From positions 1-50,568 of the IMG/VR virus record IMGVR_UViG_3300045929_000104: a stretch of 50,568 nt of DNA; one strand, 5' to 3'. The stretch comes from a virus. Below, piece by piece: positions 34,314 to 42,048 of the stretch (position 1 is its first letter; every line of letters begins with the position of its first letter). The notes under the pieces are model-generated. The model saw only the letters and a list, made by a program, of their open reading frames with translations, had not been told where the DNA came from and did no database searches. The translations under genes and the position numbers were made by a program.

Positions 34314-34491
34314 GTGACGGCCCCAAGCCGGGCTTGATGATCCCCACCCGTGTCATAAGCATCTCCAACCACGTTTTCTTCATCAGGTAGGCGACCCCCA
34401 TCCCGCACTTCGGACAGGGCTGATCGTTGCGTACCGGCGTGAAGCACTGCGCGCACCTAGCCCAGAGCCGTCCACTTGCGCTCAACTGCAT
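34306..34491 (-). CDS. Zinc-ribbon protein
   Basis: A 61-aa protein starting inside the end of the membrane gene (34457-35452, other frame): CAQCFTPVRNDQPCPKCG is a clean Cys4 zinc ribbon, followed by a helical C-terminus (LMKKTWLEMLMTRVG). It resembles the neighbouring ribbon genes in layout. Confidence 0.6.
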   Translation of the reverse strand: MQLSASGRLWARCAQCFTPVRNDQPCPKCGMGVAYLMKKTWLEMLMTRVGIIKPGLGPSHG

Positions 34492-35452
34492 TGAACCGAT
34501 GCTTGCCACCGGTCTCGTCGAAGTAGGCGACTCCGGTTCCCCAGTACCAGACGTGGACGAGCGCGAGGAGGCAGATGTACTCAGGTGCGAGGCGTCCGAC
34601 GAATGGGAGGAGGAAGGGGAGGCCGTATCCCCATGCTCTTGACTGTCCGCTGGCAGGGATGGCGAGGATTGCGAGGGGGATGAAAGCGAGGAGCCCACAC
34701 CGAAATGAAGGCTGAATGTAAGGGAACACGAAGGGCACTGCAAGGACAAATCCGCGAAGGGGGCGTAGGGTGTGCCAGAATGTGACAAGGGCGTGGCCTC
34801 CAGTTGATTTCGTCTTGAAGGTGATCCAACGGCGGAAGGTGGCGGCGCGATCGGCCTCGACGAGCGGGTGGCGGTTGTCGCGATCTTCCTTGCGGGTCGT
34901 GTAGGCGATGGTGAGCGCCGCACAGGGGAGGATGGCAAGCAGCAACCCCGTCGTCCATGCACCACTCGCGGCGTGGAATGCAAACACCCACACGGCGACG
35001 GCGAGGGCGGCGCTCTCACGGGCGAAACCAACCAGCACAAGAGGTACGACCACCCAATACGAACCCGTCATCGTCGCCAACACACACCACGCCGTTACCG
35101 CGCAGTTGATCGCATCACCGTAGTCCCAGTACCACAGGAAGAATTCACCGTAGAATGGGCTGAACACGATGGCAAGCGCGACGAGCGGCGCGGCTATGGG
35201 ATCACCTACGATCCGCACGCACAGGTAGACGAATGCGATCGTGCCGACGATGCTGCCACCCTTTAGGCCGATAACGCGTCCAACCCAAGGGGCGAGCGGT
35301 CGCCAACAGTAGGGTGCCGATACCGCATCATCCGTGTACGTCATGTTGCGGATCATGAAGCCGTCGGCGGACAGGGGAATATCGGTGCGAACGTGGCGGA
35401 TGGCACACCACCACGCGACGCCCAGCAGGATGATAAACCACGTCATCATCAT
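34457..35452 (-). CDS. Polytopic membrane protein
   Basis: A 331-aa protein with about eight membrane helices (for example MTWFIILLGVAWWCA, GTIAFVYLCVRIV, APLVALAIVFSPFYG, FVLAVPFVFPYI). The PYCWRPLAPWVGRVI motif resembles the first loop of GT-C-fold membrane glycosyltransferases and related EpsG-like proteins, so surface-glycan modification of the host is a possibility (low confidence). It lies between the lysis-type genes. The start overlaps the upstream stop (ATGA). Confidence 0.65.
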   Translation of the reverse strand: MMMTWFIILLGVAWWCAIRHVRTDIPLSADGFMIRNMTYTDDAVSAPYCWRPLAPWVGRVIGLKGGSIVGTIAFVYLCVRIVGDPIAAPLVALAIVFSPFYGEFFLWYWDYGDAINCAVTAWCVLATMTGSYWVVVPLVLVGFARESAALAVAVWVFAFHAASGAWTTGLLLAILPCAALTIAYTTRKEDRDNRHPLVEADRAATFRRWITFKTKSTGGHALVTFWHTLRPLRGFVLAVPFVFPYIQPSFRCGLLAFIPLAILAIPASGQSRAWGYGLPFLLPFVGRLAPEYICLLALVHVWYWGTGVAYFDETGGKHRFNAVERKWTALG

Positions 35453-35565
35453 CGGTCCTGCCTATCCCGCCGCCAGTCGTACTTGATGTAGTCCCACACC
35501 ATAGGCGCGACTACGATCAACAACGACACTCCCAGTCCCATGAGCAGCATCGCGAGTAGCATCAT
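35449..35565 (-). CDS. Tiny single-pass membrane protein
   Basis: A 38-aa protein: MMLLAMLLMGLGVSLLIVVA forms one membrane helix; the C-terminus is YIKYDWRRDRQDR, strongly charged. ATGA overlaps at both ends tie it into the operon. Possible lysis or membrane role; no family recognised. Confidence 0.6.
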   Translation of the reverse strand: MMLLAMLLMGLGVSLLIVVAPMVWDYIKYDWRRDRQDR

Positions 35566-35663
35566 CGCAGCCACCTCGATCGTACGAACGCAACAATCCA
35601 CCGCCAGCTGAGCAACAGCACCCCGCCGCCAGCTACCGCCACGTGTCCGCATTCAATGCACAT
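35562..35663 (-). CDS. Tiny membrane protein with N-terminal CxxC
   Basis: A 33-aa protein, MCIECGHVAVAGGGVLLLS followed by WRWIVAFVRSRWLR: a CxxC-GH knuckle and one hydrophobic helix with a basic end. The ATG overlaps the upstream stop (TGATG) and the stop overlaps the next ATG (ATGA), which supports translation despite its size. Function unknown. Confidence 0.5.
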   Translation of the reverse strand: MCIECGHVAVAGGGVLLLSWRWIVAFVRSRWLR

Positions 35664-36139
35664 CACGGCACCGTTGGAAATAGATGCGCTGGGCACCCTT
35701 GTCCATTACCAGCACACACCAAACGCAACTCGAAAACCGGATCCATGTATCCACAAGACTGCCACGGGTTCTGTGGCGGCCTCAACAGTGGATGACACGG
35801 CCGCACTCGCCAGCGCTGATTACGCGAGTAGTCACGATTCGCCTGGAACATGGGAAGGTATGCGCTGCCAAGGCCGATCTGCACGGAGCAAAGTCCCTCA
35901 CCATCCGCGTCGATATTACATGCCCACTCGGCTGAGACTGCCCAGTCCGAGCTGATGGCGGAACAGGTGCCGTCGGGCGCGCAGTCCTTGACCTCGTAAC
36001 CCAGGGCGCCCGGTACGTGCTCCCAATTCAATCGGATCTCGCCCACAGGACCAATGCTACGTGTGGGTCGGATGAGTGGTGCAGCAGCCTGCGTAAAATT
36101 ACTCAGTGTGATGAGTAATATGAGTGCTAGTGATCTCAT
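35663..36139 (-). CDS. Secreted protein with fibronectin III-like domain
   Basis: A 158-aa protein with a signal peptide (MRSLALILLITLSNFTQA). Residues about 28-110 look like a fibronectin type III domain (IRLNWEHVPGALGYEVKDC ... QRWRVRPCHP), with Cys pairs and a Cys-rich end. It is predicted to be exported to the periplasm or surface. ATG 36139 overlaps the upstream stop. Function unknown. Confidence 0.65.
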   Translation of the reverse strand: MRSLALILLITLSNFTQAAAPLIRPTRSIGPVGEIRLNWEHVPGALGYEVKDCAPDGTCSAISSDWAVSAEWACNIDADGEGLCSVQIGLGSAYLPMFQANRDYSRNQRWRVRPCHPLLRPPQNPWQSCGYMDPVFELRLVCAGNGQGCPAHLFPTVP

Positions 36140-36297
36140 CGATAGTCCGCCTCGCGCGGCATCTTGCAGCCACACTCACCACAGCGGCGGCACGCGTTAC
36201 ACAGGTCGCGGCGTAGATTGCAGCAGAACTCGCAGAATCCCTCGTCTAGTTCGCTGCGGTGCTTTATGCCTAGCGAGACGTAGATCTCAGGCGGCAT
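36136..36297 (-). CDS. Small cysteine-rich zinc protein
   Basis: A 53-aa protein with nine Cys (CEFCCNLRRDLCNACRRCG), probably binding two zinc ions. ATG 36297 is preferred (GAGG 9 nt upstream); it overlaps the end of the polymerase N-terminal gene by 11 nt. Function unknown. Confidence 0.6.
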   Translation of the reverse strand: MPPEIYVSLGIKHRSELDEGFCEFCCNLRRDLCNACRRCGECGCKMPREADYR

Positions 36298-37945
36298 CTT
36301 CAAATTCCTCGTCATTGTCAAGAATGTCTTTGTCTCGCACTATTGTAGCAGCCAGGGCAGGGGAGGTGCCAATGCGTTTGTGCGGCACAATGATCGATCT
36401 CGCCTCCTCGGGCCAGTTGAGAACGTTGTAACTCAGTGAAGAGGAACGTTCGTCCATCAGGTCGGCGTCCTGTCCACTGGCTACGCGACCGGTGCCGGTG
36501 CCGAAGATTCGCAACTCGGGGTGGCTGACAGCATCGCCATCGACAGGCGGGCAGTAGAAGGTGGACACCATCTTGCCAAGGTGCTGATATTCCTTGACCT
36601 CGGTCAAAAGTGTGAGGATGGCCGGGTTGGCGTGGACCTTGGCGTTGGTCAGCAGCTTGGCGATCGCGTCACTGTTGGCGGTGACCTTCTTGGTTTGATA
36701 GTGGTGCTGCTCTGGTAATCCCAGCCCCTCATACAACAGCCAGCGAAGGTGCTCATTGTTGCCAGGATCGAAGCCGGTCGCGGACCACTTGTTGATCTTG
36801 CCCCGCAGCTTCGTGATCTCCGCCTTGATGGGTTTCATGTCAGCACAGGTGGGGCATTTCTTGCTCGCACGGGGATGACAGAGTTGGATGGTCAACCCGT
36901 CCATCTCTGTCTGCGCTACCTTGATCCGTGCTGCGAACACCCCATCACCGAATGCCTTCACACTTGCCAACAGTGCCGCCCGCTTCTCCTCCGCCTGTGC
37001 GATCAACACGTCCATGCGCTGCTTATCTACCTGTAGCCCACGTACCTCCATAGCGAGGCAAATCGCCATCGCAGGAAGCACCTCCCGCTCGTAGACATCC
37101 CGCACACCCAGCCGATGCATTTCCTGCTGTGTCGCACCGTGCAGCGCATACGTCGCCTGCACATCGAGGCTGAGATAGTTGGGGTCGTTATGCTGCATCC
37201 CCTTCCAGTTGTGCCAGCCGTCGAAATAGAAGAGGGCGACCTTGGCGAGACCGAGGGGGAGATCGGAATAGCATGTCGAATGTGCCAGCATCGTGTCGTA
37301 GATCGGTGCCCGCATGTCAACCCCCATCGCACGGAGGGACATGATATCGGCCGGGGCGTGGTGGAAGACCTTGATTAGATCGTCGCGAAGGAGGTGGCGG
37401 TTCAGGATGTCAACGAGCCCATACGACGGCCGCGTGATCTCTACTTGCTCGCCGATGGACAGGCCAATTAAGAACGGCTTGTTGGTCGCGACATCAAACT
37501 CGGTATCGATAGCCACTACCTTGGCATCGGTGAGTAGGTAATCCAGCAGGCTTAGCGATGACCACCGCCAGTTGGGACGTACCAACTGCACCGCCGTCCC
37601 CATCGCATACAGACAAGCCCGCTGCACTGCACGCTCAACCAGCAACCGCTGCGACTCCAACTTCGCCTTCTTGACGAGCGCGGGGGCTTGCGTCACCACA
37701 TAGGTACGCCCATCCCGTTGGAAGACGCCGCCCTGTTCGCGTTGGATATTGGTCATCCCCAGCACACGGCCGAGAGCGTCCTTGCCGATGATGAGATTGA
37801 TGGCGCTACCTGCACCCTCCCATGTACGATCCCAACACACGTCGGCTGGATCAATCCCCGCCCGCTTGACAATCCGCTCCACATTCCATCGATTCTCTTC
37901 CTGTTCACGCGCCGGAGAGTCATCGATTACAGTGAGCAAATCCAT
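36287..37945 (-). CDS. Family A DNA polymerase, N-terminal half (UDG-like/exonuclease/thumb)
   Basis: A 552-aa protein. Residues about 25-95 (INLIIGKDALGRVLGM ... QREQGGVF) resemble a partial uracil-DNA-glycosylase-like domain, as fused to some phage polymerases. The 3'-5' exonuclease motifs follow: VVAIDTEFD, VFHHAPADIMSL, YLSLDVQATYAL. Then comes a thumb region with a CPTC insert, and IFGTGTGRVASG ... NVLNWPEEARSIIVP, the last conserved block before motif A. Instead of motif A it ends in an acidic tail (DKDILDNDEEFEDAA). The palm/fingers half is 4 kb downstream (31305-32237). ATG 37945 has GAGG upstream. Confidence 0.88.
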   Translation of the reverse strand: MDLLTVIDDSPAREQEENRWNVERIVKRAGIDPADVCWDRTWEGAGSAINLIIGKDALGRVLGMTNIQREQGGVFQRDGRTYVVTQAPALVKKAKLESQRLLVERAVQRACLYAMGTAVQLVRPNWRWSSLSLLDYLLTDAKVVAIDTEFDVATNKPFLIGLSIGEQVEITRPSYGLVDILNRHLLRDDLIKVFHHAPADIMSLRAMGVDMRAPIYDTMLAHSTCYSDLPLGLAKVALFYFDGWHNWKGMQHNDPNYLSLDVQATYALHGATQQEMHRLGVRDVYEREVLPAMAICLAMEVRGLQVDKQRMDVLIAQAEEKRAALLASVKAFGDGVFAARIKVAQTEMDGLTIQLCHPRASKKCPTCADMKPIKAEITKLRGKINKWSATGFDPGNNEHLRWLLYEGLGLPEQHHYQTKKVTANSDAIAKLLTNAKVHANPAILTLLTEVKEYQHLGKMVSTFYCPPVDGDAVSHPELRIFGTGTGRVASGQDADLMDERSSSLSYNVLNWPEEARSIIVPHKRIGTSPALAATIVRDKDILDNDEEFEDAA

Positions 37946-38005
37946 TCGCATCCTCGTCAAATCAGTCGCGGGGAACCGGATATGTCTAGGACTTTCCAGG
38001 TCGTG

Positions 38006-38191
38006 CTAAGCCGCCGTCGTGCGCTTATCGAGCAGGCTGATCCGCCCCTTCCTCCACAACTGCGCCCTCGAAACCGCCGTGTCCCCATAGAGGATCTCGT
38101 CCATGGTGCGCGGGTTGCCGCTGACGAACATAGCAACACGGGTAATCGTCCCCCCACGAGCGAGATACTCCTCAACCGTCTCGAATCTCAC
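38006..38191 (-). CDS. Small DNA-binding-like protein
   Basis: A 61-aa basic protein starting at GTG 38191, overlapping the nuclease gene stop (GTGA). VEEYLARGGTITRV and EILYGDTAVSRAQLWRKGR suggest a short helix-turn-helix, so a regulator or nuclease partner is possible. No family was recognised with certainty. Confidence 0.55.
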   Translation of the reverse strand: MRFETVEEYLARGGTITRVAMFVSGNPRTMDEILYGDTAVSRAQLWRKGRISLLDKRTTAA

Positions 38192-39108
38192 GCTGCCTCG
38201 TCCACAGTCTCGGGAACCCCGTACTGCCGAGAGAGCGTCCCGCATTTTTCGCTTACCTCGCAATAGTGCTGGCACTTGTTCCCACCTAACATCGGCAGGC
38301 CAATCAGCGGAATCCCCGCTGCCAACCGCTCCCGGTCCTTCATCGTCGTGCATCCCTTGTGCTCCTGTTTGATGTAGGCAAGCCATTGTGTGATTTCAGC
38401 AACCGTTGTCTCACCGCCCGGCCTGTACGCGGCGATCTCCTCCTCACTCATGTAATCACTGACCGCAAGCGGTTCCGGTCCTTGATCCTTACCGGTCGCA
38501 TGATCCCAAACCGTCATCATGACGTTGAGCGGATCATACCCCGCGTCAATCGCCCACGGCTGTTGTGCAAGCAACAGACGGATGATGTTCAGCTGCACGC
38601 AGTAATCGGCGCCGACCTTCGTTGTGCGTGTCAGCTGCCCACCCTTCGCCTTCCGCCACTGCACGCTGAAGTCGCTCGGAAACTTGTGATCAGCGATCTC
38701 ACTTAGATCCTTCTTGATCGCATCCGCCTGCGCGCTGATGGGGACGCCGAAGAGCGTGCCTTCGATGCAGAGGCGGACGCGATCCGTCGCCTCCGTCCAC
38801 CACGCATCGCCCATGTACCTGCCCGCTACGGAATGGAGTGCCGTACCGCGATCTGCACTAGCTCGCTTGGTGGGATCAACGTAATGGTCAAATGCGTGCA
38901 TGAGGTAGATTTGCCGCGGGCAGGTGAGGACGCGTGTAGCTGTGATGTCGAGGCTGAGATGCCGCGTATCACCGGTGATCTTCTCCGCTGCATAGCGTGC
39001 CATCCATATCGGCACGGGTGAACGGCCGTTCATCGCCGTGCATGTGTCGAAGTGGTCGAACGGCACCTCGTCACGATGGATAGGACACTTCCAGCCGATG
39101 ATGGGCAT
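38188..39108 (-). CDS. Cas4/RecB-like PD-(D/E)XK nuclease
   Basis: A 306-aa protein. The PD-(D/E)XK core is visible: RGTALHSVAGRYM (motif I His), VPISAQADAI (Asp), LSEIADHKF (Asp...Lys) and YCVQLNIIRLLL (QxxxY-like). Cys at LTCPRQIYL near the N-terminus and CQHYCEVSEKC at the C-terminus match the Fe-S cluster ligands of Cas4/AddB-type exonucleases. It probably resects DNA ends for the Sak4-type recombinase. The GGAGGGG leader supports ATG 39108. Confidence 0.82.
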   Translation of the reverse strand: MPIIGWKCPIHRDEVPFDHFDTCTAMNGRSPVPIWMARYAAEKITGDTRHLSLDITATRVLTCPRQIYLMHAFDHYVDPTKRASADRGTALHSVAGRYMGDAWWTEATDRVRLCIEGTLFGVPISAQADAIKKDLSEIADHKFPSDFSVQWRKAKGGQLTRTTKVGADYCVQLNIIRLLLAQQPWAIDAGYDPLNVMMTVWDHATGKDQGPEPLAVSDYMSEEEIAAYRPGGETTVAEITQWLAYIKQEHKGCTTMKDRERLAAGIPLIGLPMLGGNKCQHYCEVSEKCGTLSRQYGVPETVDEAA

Positions 39109-39110
39109 GA

Positions 39111-39482
39111 CTACTCCCCTCCCACTTCATCAATTCGTATGGTGAAAACAGCCATCTGCCCCGCGGCTGGATCAAGGCTGTAATACCTCGCCACCTTGTC
39201 ACAAAGGATCATCACCCCGTACCGAGTCACCCCCGCTACCTCGTGCGCACCGATGTACCTCGGCTCCTCACACCCCGTCCCCAGCGCGGCACTGTCCTGC
39301 ATGACGAATTTGTGATACAGCGCCCCATCGGTAATCTGCGGTGTGCTGATACACGCCGTCTCAGTCGAGGTAACGCGCGGATTCGCCTCTGTCTTTACGA
39401 GTTGTGCGGCGTGTGCAAGAAAGGCGAGGCTGCTCTCAGTACAGGGGGTGGCAACGGCAAGTAGCATCATCAAAGCGAACAT
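39111..39482 (-). CDS. Secreted hypothetical protein
   Basis: A 123-aa protein with a signal peptide-like start (MFALMMLLAVATPCTESSL). The mature part is beta-rich with four Cys (ACISTP, GCEEPRYIG, MILCDK). ATG 39482 follows the upstream stop by 2 nt with GGGAGAG before it. The third predicted exported protein of the cluster. No family was recognised. Confidence 0.6.
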   Translation of the reverse strand: MFALMMLLAVATPCTESSLAFLAHAAQLVKTEANPRVTSTETACISTPQITDGALYHKFVMQDSAALGTGCEEPRYIGAHEVAGVTRYGVMILCDKVARYYSLDPAAGQMAVFTIRIDEVGGE

Positions 39483-39484
39483 GG

Positions 39485-39967
39485 CTAGCTCTCCCAACTA
39501 TGAAGCGCCGTCATCGTCTCGTTATGCCCGGGGTACGCAATGTGCTGCCCCTCGTGCCCCTTCAACCGCGAGCACGAAATGATGGCGTAGCGGTTGCCGT
39601 GCTTGTCGATGATGTTCTTGAGATCGCCGCTAGTGGCTAGGCAGCGCCCCTTCGCCGATCCCGGCTGCAGATGCTTCGTCTGTCGTTCGATCCAGGCCAT
39701 GTCGGGCGGCTCCTGTGTGGGTGGCGGTGGCGCATCGTTGAAGAGGGGTGAGGGGGGTGCGATGGTCCACTGTATCGGCTGAATGGCGGCACCCGTACCA
39801 TAATTAGCAGGTGTGAGCGATGGTGCTGGTGACACAGCATCCGGCGGCGCGCACAGGTGTGAGCGGAGGGAGCAGTTGCATGGGGCGTCTACTGAGTACT
39901 GAATGCTACCGTACTGACTGTGAGCATGCCAACACCCACATCGACAAGCCATATGATGAAAGATCAT
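39485..39967 (-). CDS. Hypothetical cysteine/proline-rich protein
   Basis: A 160-aa protein. The N-terminus (CRCGCWHAH, CNCSLRSHLC) carries a Cys/His cluster, a long Pro/Ser linker follows (about 45-95), and the C-terminal domain (GRCLATSGDLKNIIDKHG, CSRLKGHEGQHI) has another Cys/His set. ATG 39967 overlaps the upstream stop (ATGA). No known family. Confidence 0.6.
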   Translation of the reverse strand: MIFHHMACRCGCWHAHSQYGSIQYSVDAPCNCSLRSHLCAPPDAVSPAPSLTPANYGTGAAIQPIQWTIAPPSPLFNDAPPPPTQEPPDMAWIERQTKHLQPGSAKGRCLATSGDLKNIIDKHGNRYAIISCSRLKGHEGQHIAYPGHNETMTALHSWES

Positions 39968-40311
39968 CTCTTCATCTCCTGCCAAGCCTTCATCAACGCC
40001 CGACACGCAAGGTGAACCAACGGATGCGCGCCGCTGTCCTTGTCCACCTTCTCCCCGTGCATGTACTTGTTAAGATGGCTGAATATGGCAGGTAGATGGC
40101 TTGTATCAACCTTCCACGACGGCTTGTCCCCCGCCGCCCGCTTAACCCCGCCATCCTTCATCGCCATTTGCAGCAGCAGCACAAACTCCCGCAACGCCTC
40201 CGCCTGCTCCAACGTCGTCTGCCACTGCTCGATGTGATACCCCGGCTCGTCCTCCACGGGCGAGATCACAAAATCGATATCGGCGAGTGTTGTAAGAGCC
40301 GTGCTACTCAC
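39964..40311 (-). CDS. dATP/dGTP diphosphohydrolase-like protein (DUF5664 type)
   Basis: A 115-aa protein. The region LNKYMHGEKVDKDSGAHPLV and HLACRALMKAWQE matches the end of the 'dATP/dGTP diphosphohydrolase N-terminal' family (Ge.vD.dsG.hpl.Ha..ra), with GDKPSWKVD before it. Members act on dNTP pools or are of unknown role in phages. GTG 40311 overlaps the phosphoesterase stop. Identification by pattern, moderately sure. Confidence 0.6.
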   Translation of the reverse strand: MSSTALTTLADIDFVISPVEDEPGYHIEQWQTTLEQAEALREFVLLLQMAMKDGGVKRAAGDKPSWKVDTSHLPAIFSHLNKYMHGEKVDKDSGAHPLVHLACRALMKAWQEMKR

Positions 40312-41257
40312 CCCCCACCACCTTCCCACCCACGATGGGTACCTGCGTCACGTGAAATCGATCGCCATTGACGGTGACCGTGCTGAACCCCTGCTGCCAA
40401 TTCGGAAATTGCATGTATTCCGGGTTCATATCGCACAGGCAGCCGTTTTCCCACGCGCCCTGTTTCCCGCGTAGGTTGGCGTTGTGGTACGCCCCCATGC
40501 GATGCGTATGTCCGATGATGACGCTCACCCCAAGCCGCTCAAGATGCATACGTGCGCTGTAGGCTGAGTGCGCTGACAGTCTGAAGCCATGCGTGACGAC
40601 GAGGTTGCCGTTCGCGAGTTCAACCCGCCAGCCATACGGCTTCCACGTCACACCCGACGCGACGAAGAACCGCTCAAACGCACGCTGTGGGGAGATCTCC
40701 CCACCAGCGAGCACTTCCAACACCGCCTTCCCACGTGGCGATGGGTGCTCTAGCTCGTGCGAGATTGCCTTGTCCCAGCGCACCTCATGATTCCCCCCTA
40801 ACCAGATGACATTCGGCGTGATCTCTCGGCACGTTCGCTGCACGATCAAGCCACGATCCCGCTCAACCGCCACCGTCGCCCATGCGTTCTCAGGATCTTT
40901 CGTGTAGCTCGACAACGCATAGCAGTCCAGCACATCACCGTTCAAGATGATGAGATCGGGCTTGAAGGCGCGGGTGTAATTGATAGCGGCGTTCAGCGCG
41001 TCGCTATCCTCAAACGGAATGTGAATATCGCTCAGCACGACGATGCGCTTAGCACTCGCTCTGATCCGCTTATCCCGCGCACTCACCCCAATGATCTGCG
41101 CCGCACGGAACTTTCGACTACGCGCGTTATTCGTCGCCGCTTTCTCCTTGTACTTCGTCCCGTCGATACGGCGCTTCTCATCCCGACGCCGACTCGCCGC
41201 ACGTCCCTTCGATGTGCGTTGGTATTTCGCCTGCCGTTCCGCCCCGGACATAGCCAT
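40304..41257 (-). CDS. Calcineurin-type metallophosphoesterase
   Basis: A 317-aa protein. The two-metal phosphoesterase motifs are all present: VVLSDIHIPFED (D-x-H), ILNGDVLDCYAL (GDxxD), WLGGNHEVRWD (GNHE), VVTHGF and IIGHTHRMGAY (GHxH). A basic Arg/Lys-rich N-terminus of about 60 residues could bind DNA. It may be a nuclease or phosphatase in phage DNA metabolism. ATG 41257 has GGGGA upstream; a second ATG lies two codons in. Confidence 0.85.
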   Translation of the reverse strand: MAMSGAERQAKYQRTSKGRAASRRRDEKRRIDGTKYKEKAATNNARSRKFRAAQIIGVSARDKRIRASAKRIVVLSDIHIPFEDSDALNAAINYTRAFKPDLIILNGDVLDCYALSSYTKDPENAWATVAVERDRGLIVQRTCREITPNVIWLGGNHEVRWDKAISHELEHPSPRGKAVLEVLAGGEISPQRAFERFFVASGVTWKPYGWRVELANGNLVVTHGFRLSAHSAYSARMHLERLGVSVIIGHTHRMGAYHNANLRGKQGAWENGCLCDMNPEYMQFPNWQQGFSTVTVNGDRFHVTQVPIVGGKVVGGE

Positions 41258-41288
41258 CGTGTATCCCCGACGCGCGATCGAAAGTGCA

Positions 41289-41318
41289 GGGGTGACGGCC
41301 ACCGACGACCGCCACCCC
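41289..41318 (-). terminator. Hairpin between SSB and phosphoesterase genes
   Basis: A 10-bp stem (41289-41298 with 41309-41318) and 10-nt loop. On the - strand RNA the odd pair is U.G; on the + strand it is an A/C mismatch, so the structure belongs to leftward transcripts. It lacks a T-run, so a partial terminator or mRNA-stabilising hairpin downstream of the SSB gene is likely. Confidence 0.5.
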
Positions 41319-41340
41319 CACGAGGAAGGAGGAGAGGAGC

Positions 41341-42018
41341 CTAGTTAACCAGCACCGAGTCGGCGATCGCTGCCTGCTGGGCGGGGAAATCGCGGGTCTT
41401 GACGATGGACAGCCCGTTCTTCGCATCCGTCACGTCGAAGAAACCGGCGATACGATTCCGCGTATTGACATACGGCGTCCCCGTCGCAGGATTGATCTTG
41501 TCACTCTCGTTGCTTTCGATGCTGAACTTGACGATCGCGTTCTTGCCATCCCACTGGTTGATGCGAAGATGCTTGAGCATGTAGTCAAGCCTCTGTTCGG
41601 GGGACAGTCCGTAAAACTGCGCCTTGAACATCTCCGCAAGCGCCTTGCGGTCGTCCTTGTTGCTAGGATCAATCGCACCAAGCTCGCTGAAGTTGAAACC
41701 GAACTTCTCGTTCACGCTGTAGTCGGCGCCCGTCTTGGTGAGCGTCTTGGTGGCGGAACGCAGGAAACCAATCAGCCCCGGCGAGAGGTACATCCGGCTC
41801 TGGACGGTCGTATCCTTGAACGGGCCATCGGTGATGCGAACGCTGAGATCGATGAAGGGGGTGCCGCCGGTGCCATCCTCGCGCACCTGACTCGACCCCG
41901 GCACCATCACCGAAATCCGCGCGGGGTAGAACGACTCGGGGAGAATGATCCGCCCCCCACCGCCGAACTCCTGGAACTCCATCGCTTCGAATGCTGCCTC
42001 GTAGACATTGCTACTCAT
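41341..42018 (-). CDS. Putative phage single-stranded DNA-binding protein
   Basis: A 225-aa protein with GGAGGATAGAGAA before ATG 42018. The N-terminus (EFGGGGRIILPESFYPARI, then GTPFIDLSVRITDGPFKD) resembles the opening of DUF669-type phage SSB-like proteins ('PeG.Ypvri'), and an OB-like strand series (AIVKFSIESNE) follows. Neighbouring Sak4-like ATPase and Cas4-like nuclease support a role in replication/recombination. Confidence 0.6.
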   Translation of the reverse strand: MSSNVYEAAFEAMEFQEFGGGGRIILPESFYPARISVMVPGSSQVREDGTGGTPFIDLSVRITDGPFKDTTVQSRMYLSPGLIGFLRSATKTLTKTGADYSVNEKFGFNFSELGAIDPSNKDDRKALAEMFKAQFYGLSPEQRLDYMLKHLRINQWDGKNAIVKFSIESNESDKINPATGTPYVNTRNRIAGFFDVTDAKNGLSIVKTRDFPAQQAAIADSVLVN

Positions 42019-42048
42019 CGCTTCTCTATCCTCCATGTGTGGCGACGG

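Noticed and set aside
34244-34456. A 70-aa frame ending in a hydrophobic helix
   Set aside because: It overlaps two better-supported zinc-ribbon genes in other frames and lacks a start near the hydrophobic part, although its stop does overlap a possible ATG at 34247.
31305-37945. Split intein joining the two polymerase halves
   Set aside because: Neither the end of the N-half nor the start of the C-half carries intein splicing blocks.
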